Below, piece after piece: positions 1 to 7,190 of a stretch of 49,065 bases of DNA (position 1 is the first letter of the stretch; the number at the start of each line of letters is the position of its first letter). Origin of the DNA: Acidimicrobiaceae bacterium (lineage in GTDB: Bacteria; Actinomycetota; Acidimicrobiia; Acidimicrobiales; RAAP-2); NCBI GenBank assembly GCA_003164095.1, contig PLRX01000142.1:1-49065 (forward strand), written 5' to 3'. The position numbers were made by a program, and so were the translations under genes. Below the pieces are notes generated by a model. That model searched no databases. It saw nothing but the letters and a program-made list of their open reading frames with translations, and was not told the origin of the DNA.

Positions 1-378
1 GGTGGGACGAATTTTCGAGGCTAGGTGGTCGGCCTCCGTCGATGCGACACTGACGGCGCTGCTGTTGAGGTCATCGTTACCTGCTCGACCCGACAGCTCG
101 ACTCGGGTGCCCGGACGAACCAGGACATCGACATCTCGGCCGATTGCGTATGCCTGGACGTCCACTACCGAGGGAAGCCCCTTGGAGTTCGCCAAGTCGA
201 TGGTCACATCCCCGAGCAGTGCGAGTGCTCCAAGTTCCTCTTCAACATCCCATGACTGGGCCCGTGCCCCCTTGTGGAACCACCCACCCTCGAAGATGGG
301 CTCGAATCCAAGCAGCCACCGATGCCGAGAATGCGGGGTCTCATCAGGCGATTCTGAGCTGGCCTCTGGTGTGGGCAT
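1..378 (-). CDS. LiaF-like / DUF1707-type C-terminal domain protein (partial, 3' end off window)
   Basis: Reading the minus strand from an ATG at 378 gives an open frame to the window edge with no stop (126 codons). The N-terminus is Ser/Pro/Glu-rich with no membrane segment. It is followed by WLLGFEPIFEGGWF and then LGALALLGDVTIDL and VDVLVRPGTRVELSG. These alternating short strands with GDV and VRPGTRVELSG turns resemble the beta-helix-like C-terminal domain of LiaF and of actinobacterial DUF1707 proteins, which sense or answer envelope stress. The frame is open upstream to the GNAT stop, so GTG 396 is an alternative start. It lies 130 bp downstream of the GNAT gene on the same strand and could be last in that operon. 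GC is visibly lower than in the neighbours. Family assignment is by pattern only. Confidence 0.55.
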   Translation of the reverse strand, partial: MPTPEASSESPDETPHSRHRWLLGFEPIFEGGWFHKGARAQSWDVEEELGALALLGDVTIDLANSKGLPSVVDVQAYAIGRDVDVLVRPGTRVELSGRAGNDDLNSSAVSVASTEADHLASKIRPT

Positions 379-474
379 GTGGGAAGTCTGTTCCACGCCC
401 GGCGACGTCCCTAGAGGCGAAGGACCATCGCAAGGCCGGTGTCCCTGAACGCCGGGAGCGAGGCGCTCGGTCGT

Positions 475-484
475 CTCAGCTGAG
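475..484. promoter_or_regulatory. 10-bp perfect palindrome in the GNAT/LiaF-like gap
   Basis: CTCAGCTGAG is self-complementary and is flanked by GGTCG (left) and CGACC (right), giving a longer imperfect hairpin. It lies just downstream of the GNAT stop. It may be a weak terminator or an operator for the LiaF-like gene; there is no T tract. Confidence 0.25.
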
Positions 485-508
485 GCGCCACCGACCTGTT
501 CGTGAAAG

Positions 509-997
509 TCAGCGTTCCTGATGGTCCGTGGAGCCCAGCGCCGCCAGCGCCTCGCCGGACAGCCGGTAGCCGGTCCACCCGTCCATCGGCACCGCTCCGA
601 TCGACTGGTAGAAGCGGATGGCGGTCTCGTTCCAGTCGAGCACCGACCAGTCGATGCGGGCGTAGCCGTGGGCCCGGGCCTCGTCGGCCAGTGCGGCCAT
701 GAGCGCGCGCCCGACTCCGGCACCCCGCGTCTCGGGGCGGACGTAGAAGTCCTCGAGGTAGATGCCGAGCCGCCCGGTCCAGGTGGAGAAGTTCCGGAAG
801 TAGATCGTCATACCGAGGACGGACCCGTCGTCGTCGGCCACGTTGGCGAAGACGACCGGCTCGGCGGCGAACAGCGCATCGGCGAGCAGTTCCTCGTCCA
901 CCTCGACGGCGTCGGGCTCGCGCTCGTAGGTCGCCAGGTCGCGGATCAGCCCGACCAGCGCCGGCACGTCGTCACGGGTCGCCGGCCGGACGATCAC
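509..997 (-). CDS. GNAT family N-acetyltransferase
   Basis: 162 aa, a single GNAT domain. The acetyl-CoA pyrophosphate loop is RPETRGAGVGRALM at residues 87-100, followed by the strand IDWSVLDWNETAIRFYQSIGA, typical of the small diamine/polyamine-type (SAT-like) branch that also has the FRNFSTWTGRLGIYLED segment seen here. The substrate is unknown; small amines or amino acids are usual for this branch. The GTG start at 997 overlaps the TGA of the upstream MDR gene by 4 bp (GTGA), so translation is probably coupled. Family call is firm, substrate is not. Confidence 0.9.
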   Translation of the reverse strand: MIVRPATRDDVPALVGLIRDLATYEREPDAVEVDEELLADALFAAEPVVFANVADDDGSVLGMTIYFRNFSTWTGRLGIYLEDFYVRPETRGAGVGRALMAALADEARAHGYARIDWSVLDWNETAIRFYQSIGAVPMDGWTGYRLSGEALAALGSTDHQER

Positions 998-1962
998 GGG
1001 ATCAGGAGGACCCGGCCGAATGCCCGCCGGCTCTCGATGTACGCGTGCGCCTCACCGGCCTGCTCCAGGGGGAACCGACGATCGACGACGACCCGCAGGC
1101 GTCCGGCCGCGATGTCGTCGAGATGGCCGGCGATCATGGCATGGGCCCGGGAACCGAGGAACAGCTCGGCCCCGAGGAAGTAGCCCACCAGGGTCTGGTT
1201 GTTGGCCCGCATGGTCGAGATGTCGAGTTTCGAGGGGTTCTCCCGTCCGGCGTCGCCGAAGGTGACGCACCGGCCCCGGTAGGCCAGGCACTGCAGACTG
1301 CGCTGCAGGTTGGATCCGCCGACCGAGTCCACGATGACGTCGGCGCCGCGCCCCTCGGTCAGGTCGCGGACCGCCTGCGCGAAGTCGGTGGTGGTGTAGT
1401 CGATACCGTGGTCGAGCCCGAGGTCGGCGAGGCGGCTGATCCGTTCGTCACCCGACGCGGTGGCGAGCACGGTGGCACCGGCGCGCTTGGCCAACTGGAT
1501 GGCGGCGATCCCCACCCCACCGGCCCCGGCGTGGATGAGTGCCGTCTCGCCCGCCCGGAGCCGGCCGAACTCGAACAGGCAGTCGTCGGCCGTGCCGAAC
1601 GGGACCGGCACGCAGGCGGCCTCCTCGGTCGGCACGCCCTCGGGGATCGGCCAGCAGAACGCCCGACCGGCCACCCGCAGCTCGGCGTGGGAGCCGTCCA
1701 TCCCGACGGTCACCACCCGGTCGCCGGGCGACAGGTCGTCGACGCCGTCGCCGACCTCGACCACGACACCGGCGCACTGGTAGCCGACCACGTGGGGGAC
1801 CGTGACGAGGTCGCCGCCGAGCCGGTTGAGGGTGTCTCCCCCCTCGATGCTGACCGCCTCCACCCGGATGATCACCTCTCCCGGGCCGCAGGTGGGGTCG
1901 GGCACGTCCTGGTAGCGGAACACGTCCGGGGCGCCGGTCTCGTAGTACACCGCAGCCTTCAT
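994..1962 (-). CDS. NADPH:quinone oxidoreductase-like MDR protein
   Basis: 322 aa. GroES-like N-terminal half (MKAAVYYETGAPDVF, then VVGYQCAGVVVEVG and PGDRV), then a Rossmann half with the nucleotide loop AGAGGVG near residue 146. The cysteine cluster of zinc-dependent alcohol dehydrogenases is absent, so this belongs to the zinc-free quinone reductase (zeta-crystallin/QOR) branch of the medium-chain superfamily. It would reduce a quinone or enone with NADPH in the cytosol. GAGGGAGG lies 3-10 nt upstream of the ATG. First gene of a minus-strand unit with the GNAT gene, to which it is joined by a 4-bp overlap. Confidence 0.88.
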   Translation of the reverse strand: MKAAVYYETGAPDVFRYQDVPDPTCGPGEVIIRVEAVSIEGGDTLNRLGGDLVTVPHVVGYQCAGVVVEVGDGVDDLSPGDRVVTVGMDGSHAELRVAGRAFCWPIPEGVPTEEAACVPVPFGTADDCLFEFGRLRAGETALIHAGAGGVGIAAIQLAKRAGATVLATASGDERISRLADLGLDHGIDYTTTDFAQAVRDLTEGRGADVIVDSVGGSNLQRSLQCLAYRGRCVTFGDAGRENPSKLDISTMRANNQTLVGYFLGAELFLGSRAHAMIAGHLDDIAAGRLRVVVDRRFPLEQAGEAHAYIESRRAFGRVLLIP

Positions 1963-2064
1963 GGTCCTCCCTCGGTGGTCGTCCCGCCCACCCTAGACAC
2001 CGGGTCCCCGGCGGGCACCGGGAATGGTCAAGTTGGCTCGGGCCCCTGCCGATAGTCGCGACAG

Positions 2065-3888
2065 ATGAGTTCCACCGCCGCCTCCGATCTCCTGCTCGAC
2101 GGGACGTCCGCACCCGTCGCCACCCTGGGCGAGGACCGGTTGGCGCTGGGCGTCGCCCTCCAGGCCCGGGCACGGGCGATCGCCGCCGAGGTGTCAGCGG
2201 GCTTCCCCGCCCACATCCGCGATGCGGTGTCCGAGTCGGCCCGCCTGGGGGCAGAGCTGGTGGGTCGATGGGTGGCCACCGGGGACACGGGGCCGGAGGA
2301 GGAGCGCCGCAGCAACGACCGGCGGGCCCAGAAGGCCATGCTGGTGGAGTCCGACCTGCCCACTGCGGTGCGCGGGTACCTGTCGTGGCGTGACCTGTGC
2401 AATGCCGCGCTGGAGGAAGAGGCGGAACGGCTGGGGATCGGGGAGTCCACGCTCGGCGTGGCCCGCACGTTCGTCCAGCTCAGCTGCGACGGCGGTGTGG
2501 TCCGGACGGTACGGGCATTCGACGAGAACTGGCAGCTGCTGAAGGAGCGCCAGCGCGCCCAACAGCAGAACCTGTCCCACCAGGTCCTGCACGACGCCCT
2601 CACCGGCCTGGCCAACCGGATGCTGCTGACCGACCGGCTGCGCCGCGCGGCGTCGCGTGGTGACAGGCACGGCACCGGGTCGATGCTGTTCTTCCTCGAT
2701 CTCGACAACTTCAAGGCCATCAACGACCGCTTCGGGCACCCGGCGGGTGACGCACTGCTCGTGGAGGTGGCCGGCCGACTGCTCGAGCTGGTCCGGGCGA
2801 CCGACACGGTGGCGCGGCTCGGCGGTGACGAGTTCGTCGTGCTGGCCGAGGACCTCGAGGACCCCGACGACGCGGCCCGGAGCCTTGCGCAGCGGATCCA
2901 CCAGACGATGTGCGCACCGGTCTCGGTGGGGGAGCGGGAGCTGCACACCTCGGTGAGCATCGGCATCACCTCGGTCACCCCCGGCACCGATCCCGACACC
3001 TGTCTGGCCCAGGCCGACGCCGCGATGTACCGGGCCAAGCGGGACGGCCCGGCCCACTACGCGGTGTACGACGCCGCCATCGGTGCCGAGCACCAGCGCG
3101 AGATCCAGTTGGCCGACGAGCTCCGGGTGGCCCACGGCCACGGCGAGCTGAGCCTCGACTACCAGCCGCTCTTCCATCTGGCGAACGGGGTACCGTCCGG
3201 GATCGTCGGGATGGAGGCACTACTGCGCTGGGACCACCCCGAACTGGGCCCGGTGCCCCCGACCGAATTCGTCCCCCTCCTGGAGCAGAGCCGCCAGATC
3301 GTGTCCGTCGGCCGATGGGTGCTCGAGGAGGCCGCCCACCAGTGCGTGGCATGGCAGCACCGGGGCTGGCCGGACCTCTCCATGTCGGTCAACGTGTCCG
3401 CCAGGCAGCTCCACGACCCCGGCCTCTACGACGACGTGAGCGAGGCGCTCGAGCGCTCGGGGCTCGCCCCCGGGCACCTGATCCTGGAGGTGACCGAGGC
3501 CGTCCTGGTGGTCGACGTCGTCCGCATAGGCGCCGCCATGCAGCGTGTCCGCGACCTCGGTGTCCACCTCGCCCTCGACGACTTCGGCACCGGCCACTCG
3601 TCATTGCACTACCTCCAGGGACTACCCATCGACCGGCTCAAGGTCGACCGGAGCTTCGTGGCCGACTTGGACGCCGGCGGCCATGACGGGTCCGTCATTC
3701 GGACCGTCGTCGATCTCGCCCACAAGCTGGGGATCGCCGTCGTGGCCGAGGGAGTCGAGACGCCCGGTGAGCTCCGGTCCGTGTGCGCCATCGGCTGCGA
3801 CGAGGCCCAGGGCGTGCTGCTCGGCCGTCCCGAGCCGGCCCACGTCTTGGACGTTGCCCTGGCCGACGGGGGCCGCCTGCGGGGCTGA
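2065..3888 (+). CDS. GGDEF-EAL cyclic-di-GMP protein with cytosolic helical sensor
   Basis: 607 aa, no signal peptide or membrane segment. Residues 1-155 are helical and lack a recognisable PAS or GAF; the pattern faintly recalls RsbRD/PucR-type N-terminal domains. GGDEF domain about 170-335 with intact GGDEF at 253-257 and an inhibitory site RATD at 244-247, exactly five residues upstream. EAL domain about 350-600 with EALLRW at 384-389, SVNVS, LEVTE, DDFGTG, LKVDRSF and AEGVET, so the metal and catalytic residues look complete. Both synthesis and hydrolysis of c-di-GMP are possible on paper; which activity dominates cannot be told from sequence. Divergent from the MDR gene; a GATAGT box 8 nt before the ATG suggests a short or absent leader. 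Confidence 0.93.
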   Translation: MSSTAASDLLLDGTSAPVATLGEDRLALGVALQARARAIAAEVSAGFPAHIRDAVSESARLGAELVGRWVATGDTGPEEERRSNDRRAQKAMLVESDLPTAVRGYLSWRDLCNAALEEEAERLGIGESTLGVARTFVQLSCDGGVVRTVRAFDENWQLLKERQRAQQQNLSHQVLHDALTGLANRMLLTDRLRRAASRGDRHGTGSMLFFLDLDNFKAINDRFGHPAGDALLVEVAGRLLELVRATDTVARLGGDEFVVLAEDLEDPDDAARSLAQRIHQTMCAPVSVGERELHTSVSIGITSVTPGTDPDTCLAQADAAMYRAKRDGPAHYAVYDAAIGAEHQREIQLADELRVAHGHGELSLDYQPLFHLANGVPSGIVGMEALLRWDHPELGPVPPTEFVPLLEQSRQIVSVGRWVLEEAAHQCVAWQHRGWPDLSMSVNVSARQLHDPGLYDDVSEALERSGLAPGHLILEVTEAVLVVDVVRIGAAMQRVRDLGVHLALDDFGTGHSSLHYLQGLPIDRLKVDRSFVADLDAGGHDGSVIRTVVDLAHKLGIAVVAEGVETPGELRSVCAIGCDEAQGVLLGRPEPAHVLDVALADGGRLRG

Positions 3889-3908
3889 CCGGAAGGGCAC
3901 GCACGCCG

Positions 3909-3949
3909 TCCCGGGCGGCGCCGGCGCCGACGGCGCGTACCGGGACGTT
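3909..3949. terminator. Hairpin between convergent GGDEF-EAL and FGGY kinase genes
   Basis: CGTCCCGG at 3909-3916 pairs perfectly with CCGGGACG at 3942-3949, with further GC-rich pairing in the loop. It sits in the 73-bp gap between two convergent stop codons, so it can serve both strands. No T tract, as is common in high-GC actinobacteria. Confidence 0.5.
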
Positions 3950-3961
3950 CGCGTCCAGTGG

Positions 3962-5536
3962 TCAGCGGTTGAGGCGGGCGAACGTGCGGCGCTGGGCCGA
4001 GTAGAGCTTCGGGAACTCGGCCGAGAGCTGGTCGTAGACGGCACGGTCCGCCGGGTCCGGGTGGTGGGTGGCCGCCACCGGCACGAGTCCCCGCACCTCG
4101 TCGGGGGTCACGGCACCGAGCGTCATGCCGGCGATGAGGGCGGCACCGCGCAGATTGGCGAGGAGGGGATCGGCCACCTGCTCGACGGTCCGGCCTAGGA
4201 CGCTCGCGTAGATCGAGCACCACAGTGGCGACGTGGCGCCGCCACCGATGGCGCGGAACGTGCCGAGCGGACGGCCGACGAAGTGCTCCACGCCCTCGGC
4301 CAGCCACCGGGAGTTGAGGGCGACGCCCTCCAGCACGGCGCGGGCGAGGTCGGCGCGGGTGGTCCGCAGGGACAGGTTGTGGAACCCGGCCCGCGCCGCC
4401 CGGTCGTCGACCGGGGAGCGTTCCCCGGCGAGCCACGGGGTGAACAGCACCCGTCCGCTGCCGGCCGGCGCCGTGGCGGCCAGTGCGGTCAGCTCGTCGT
4501 AGGTCGGGGCGCGGCCGGTGGTCGGGTCGACGGCGACCGCGTCGCGGAACCACTCGAGCGCCCGGCCGCCCGACTCCTGGTTGTTCGCCACCAGTCGGAG
4601 GCCGGGAAGGATGCCCGGCACCGTGGCCATCTGGCGGATGGCGTCGGTCTTCTTCTTCGGGAACGGGCAGCTGACCCAGCTGGTCGTGGAGATGGCCACG
4701 TGCGGCTGGAGCTCGAGCACCGCGCCCGAACCGACGCACGCCGAGTGGAGGTCGGGGGTGCCGGCCACCACCATCACGCCGTCGGGCAGGCCGAGGTCGG
4801 CGGCCACGGCGGGCAGGACGGTCCCCACCACGCCGGCCGTGGCCCGCAGGGGTGGCAGCTTGACGAGCGGAACTCCGCTGGCCCGGACCAGCGCGGGGTC
4901 GTAGGCCAGCACGTCGGGACGACGGTTGTCGGTCAGCCACGCTCCCGCCATCGACGCAGGGGTGGCGGCGGCGACGCCGGTGAAGCGCATCGACAGGTAG
5001 TCGACGGGCTCCAGGTACCAGCGGGCCGCCCGCGCCACCTCGGGCTCGTCGCGCTCGAGGTGCAGGATGTGCCCGATCGGGTCTGCACCCGAGGTGGAGG
5101 GCGCCCCGCCGCTGTGCCGGATCCAGCGGACGGCGGCCACCGGGGCGTACCCGGCGACCGGTCCGCCGATCACCTCGCGGGAGTGGTGGCCGCCCCGCGT
5201 GTCCGACCACAGCTGACAGGGGCCCACGGGCACCCCGTCGGCGCCCACCGGGACCGTGCTCGCCCACTGGCCGGTGCACGACACGGCGACCACGCGATCG
5301 GGGTCGACGACCCCGGAACTCAGTGCCCGCCGGGCACTCGATGTGATGAGGTCCCACCACAGCCCGGCGTCCTGGGTGGCGCCCCCGTCGGTAATGTGCG
5401 CGGTGGGCACGGGCAGGTGCTCGGTCCAGGCGATCGAGCCCGTCAGCGACACCAGGCCGACCTTGGGCCCACCGGTGCCCTGGTCCACGGCCAGGACCCA
5501 GGCGTCCTCGCGGCGCTCCCGGACGTGAGGGGTCAC
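3962..5536 (-). CDS. FGGY-family carbohydrate kinase (xylulokinase-like)
   Basis: 524 aa. The N-terminal ATPase strand WVLAVDQGTGGPKVGLV, the CTGQWASTV segment, QLWSDTRG, the GTPDLHSACVG substrate/catalytic region and the C-terminal AIGGGATSPLWCSIYA adenosine motif are in the order and spacing of FGGY kinases, whose usual length is about 500 aa. It phosphorylates a sugar or polyol using ATP; xylulose, glycerol, ribulose and erythritol kinases all belong here and the sequence does not decide. GTG start at 5536 with a weak ribosome site. Only 39 bp separate it from the upstream PLP decarboxylase gene, so the two are probably one operon. Confidence 0.88.
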   Translation of the reverse strand: MTPHVRERREDAWVLAVDQGTGGPKVGLVSLTGSIAWTEHLPVPTAHITDGGATQDAGLWWDLITSSARRALSSGVVDPDRVVAVSCTGQWASTVPVGADGVPVGPCQLWSDTRGGHHSREVIGGPVAGYAPVAAVRWIRHSGGAPSTSGADPIGHILHLERDEPEVARAARWYLEPVDYLSMRFTGVAAATPASMAGAWLTDNRRPDVLAYDPALVRASGVPLVKLPPLRATAGVVGTVLPAVAADLGLPDGVMVVAGTPDLHSACVGSGAVLELQPHVAISTTSWVSCPFPKKKTDAIRQMATVPGILPGLRLVANNQESGGRALEWFRDAVAVDPTTGRAPTYDELTALAATAPAGSGRVLFTPWLAGERSPVDDRAARAGFHNLSLRTTRADLARAVLEGVALNSRWLAEGVEHFVGRPLGTFRAIGGGATSPLWCSIYASVLGRTVEQVADPLLANLRGAALIAGMTLGAVTPDEVRGLVPVAATHHPDPADRAVYDQLSAEFPKLYSAQRRTFARLNR

Positions 5537-5575
5537 CGCCGGTGGTCGTGATGTCCTGCGGTACCGGCCCCGGTG

Positions 5576-6967
5576 TCAGGCATCGGCGGGCAGCTCCTGC
5601 TGGGCGTCCATCATCTGGCCCATCATCATCCGGATGAACTCGTCGGCCTCATCGGTCATGCCACCGGCCACCCCGCCGTAGACGGCCCCCGACGACGGTG
5701 TCTCGGCGGCGTGTGCGACGGCGTGGGCCACGGCGTCGGCCAGGTCGACGGCGAACGCCTCGGCGACGCCCGGGCGGGTCTGCGGGCGGGTGACGGCCAT
5801 GTGCAGTGCGTTCGGGTACTGCTGGCCGTTGAGCCGCCAGCCCCGGGTCCGCAGGAAGTCGTTGACGTGGTAGATGTCGAACTCGTCGGACGTGAAGCTG
5901 AAGAGGAACGACGGGTCACCGAGGATGCGCAGCTGGGGGTGGCTCCGCACGCTGGCCTGCATGGCGGCCGACGTGGCGAAGATCTGCTCCGCATAGCCCC
6001 GGTAGCCCTCGCGGCCGAGCTGGACCATGGAGGCCCAGGTGGCCGCCAGGAGTCCGCCGGAGCGCGACCCGTCCATCCCGGGCGAGCAGTACTTGCCCCC
6101 GCTCCAGGTGGTGTTGAAGAAGTACTGGGCGTTGCGCAAGGCCCGGTCCCGGAAGGACAGGACGGAGGTCCCCTTCAGCGCGTAGCCGTACTTGTGGGTG
6201 TCCGCCGAGATCGACGTGACGCCCGGCACGCGGAAGTCGAACAGCGGGATGTCGTAGCCGAGCTCCTGCCCGAACGGCAGGATCCAGCCGCCGAGGCAGC
6301 CGTCCACATGGAGGCCGATGCCGTGCTCGAGGGCGATGTCCGACAACGCCTCGATGGGGTCGACGGTCCCGTAGCCGTAGTTGCAGGCGGAGCCGATCAG
6401 GGCGACGGTGGCGTCGTCGACGGCGCCGGCCACCCAGTCGGTGTCGACCCTTGTCGTGACCGGGTCGACCGGGGCCACGCGCAGCTCGATGCCGAACAGG
6501 TGGCAGGCCTTGTCGAAGGCCGGGTGGGCCGTCTCGGGCTTGATCACGTTCGGGCGTACGACGCCACGGGTGGCCGAGGCGTGGTCGCGGTAGGCGAGCA
6601 TGGCGTGGCAGATGCTGCCGGTGCCGCCCGACGAGACGAGCCCGACCGGCTCGGACCCCTCGACGGCGTCGGCGTGCAGCAGGTCGAGCGTCATGGCGAT
6701 GATCTCGGACTCGAACCGGGTGGCGCTCGGGCACATGTCTCGCTGGAGCACGTTGACGTGGGAGAACAGCGAGAACGCCTCGTTCAGGAAGTCGTAGTGG
6801 TCGTGGTCGCCGCAGTACATCGTGCCCGAGCACTTGCCCGTCTCCCAGGTGGCGTCCTCCTCGGTGGCCATCGACCGCAGGATGCCGAGGACCTCGTCAC
6901 GGGGCAGGCCGTGCTCGGGCAGTGTGCGGTGGACCGGGATCCGGTCGGCGTAGGGGACGGGGCTCAT
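5576..6967 (-). CDS. PLP-dependent decarboxylase/lyase (group II, sphingosine-1-phosphate lyase-like)
   Basis: 463 aa from ATG 6967, which has AGGAG 8 nt upstream. The minus frame stays open far beyond this start, antisense to the GGDEF-EAL gene, but that extension has no protein-like character. GKCSGTMYCGDHDHYDF near the N-terminus, HVDGCLGGW, and the Schiff-base motif ADTHKYGYALKG with Lys259 place it in the glutamate-decarboxylase/S1P-lyase superfamily, closest in wording to sphingosine-1-phosphate lyase and bacterial relatives. No membrane anchor. It cleaves or decarboxylates an amino substrate. The downstream FGGY kinase may supply or process a phosphorylated partner; that is inference. 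Confidence 0.85.
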   Translation of the reverse strand: MSPVPYADRIPVHRTLPEHGLPRDEVLGILRSMATEEDATWETGKCSGTMYCGDHDHYDFLNEAFSLFSHVNVLQRDMCPSATRFESEIIAMTLDLLHADAVEGSEPVGLVSSGGTGSICHAMLAYRDHASATRGVVRPNVIKPETAHPAFDKACHLFGIELRVAPVDPVTTRVDTDWVAGAVDDATVALIGSACNYGYGTVDPIEALSDIALEHGIGLHVDGCLGGWILPFGQELGYDIPLFDFRVPGVTSISADTHKYGYALKGTSVLSFRDRALRNAQYFFNTTWSGGKYCSPGMDGSRSGGLLAATWASMVQLGREGYRGYAEQIFATSAAMQASVRSHPQLRILGDPSFLFSFTSDEFDIYHVNDFLRTRGWRLNGQQYPNALHMAVTRPQTRPGVAEAFAVDLADAVAHAVAHAAETPSSGAVYGGVAGGMTDEADEFIRMMMGQMMDAQQELPADA

Positions 6968-7012
6968 GGGGCGACTCCTCGTGGGTGTGGTGCCGGGCTG
7001 GCCGGTTCCCGC

Positions 7013-7018
7013 ACGGTA
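7013..7018 (-). promoter_or_regulatory. Candidate -10 box for the PLP decarboxylase operon
   Basis: Minus-strand TACCGT, about 45 bp upstream of the ATG at 6967, leaving room for a short leader containing the AGGAG site. The -35 region is not clear. Confidence 0.3.
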
Positions 7019-7093
7019 CAGCGTCGGCAGGGGCTCCCGGGGTGCAACCGGTGGTGCCACAACACCCGTGTGCAACAGGTCTCGCAACTCAAG

Positions 7094-7125
7094 TGACCAG
7101 GGAATTCGGACGATGACCAGGGAAT
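7094..7125 (+). repeat. 12-bp direct repeat with 20-bp period upstream of GGDEF-EAL gene
   Basis: TGACCAGGGAAT occurs exactly at 7094-7105 and again at 7114-7125, so the copies lie on the same DNA face two turns apart. They overlap the proposed start of the small ORF at 7113. A regulator-binding site is a reasonable reading. Confidence 0.4.
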
Positions 7126-7190
7126 GGACTGGCGCTCGGCGGCGGACACCGCAGGGAAGGGGCGGGACGGTTCGCTCAGCAGGGTGGTGA
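7113..7190 (+). CDS. Possible 25-residue upstream ORF coupled to the GGDEF-EAL gene
   Basis: ATG at 7113 opens a 25-codon frame rich in Arg and Trp (MTREWTGARRRTP...) that ends in TGA at 7188-7190. That stop overlaps an in-frame GTG of the next gene at 7187 (GTGA). No Shine-Dalgarno precedes it and the -10 candidate (GGAATT at 7101-7106) is poor. It could be a leader peptide or chance. Confidence 0.25.
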   Translation: MTREWTGARRRTPQGRGGTVRSAGW

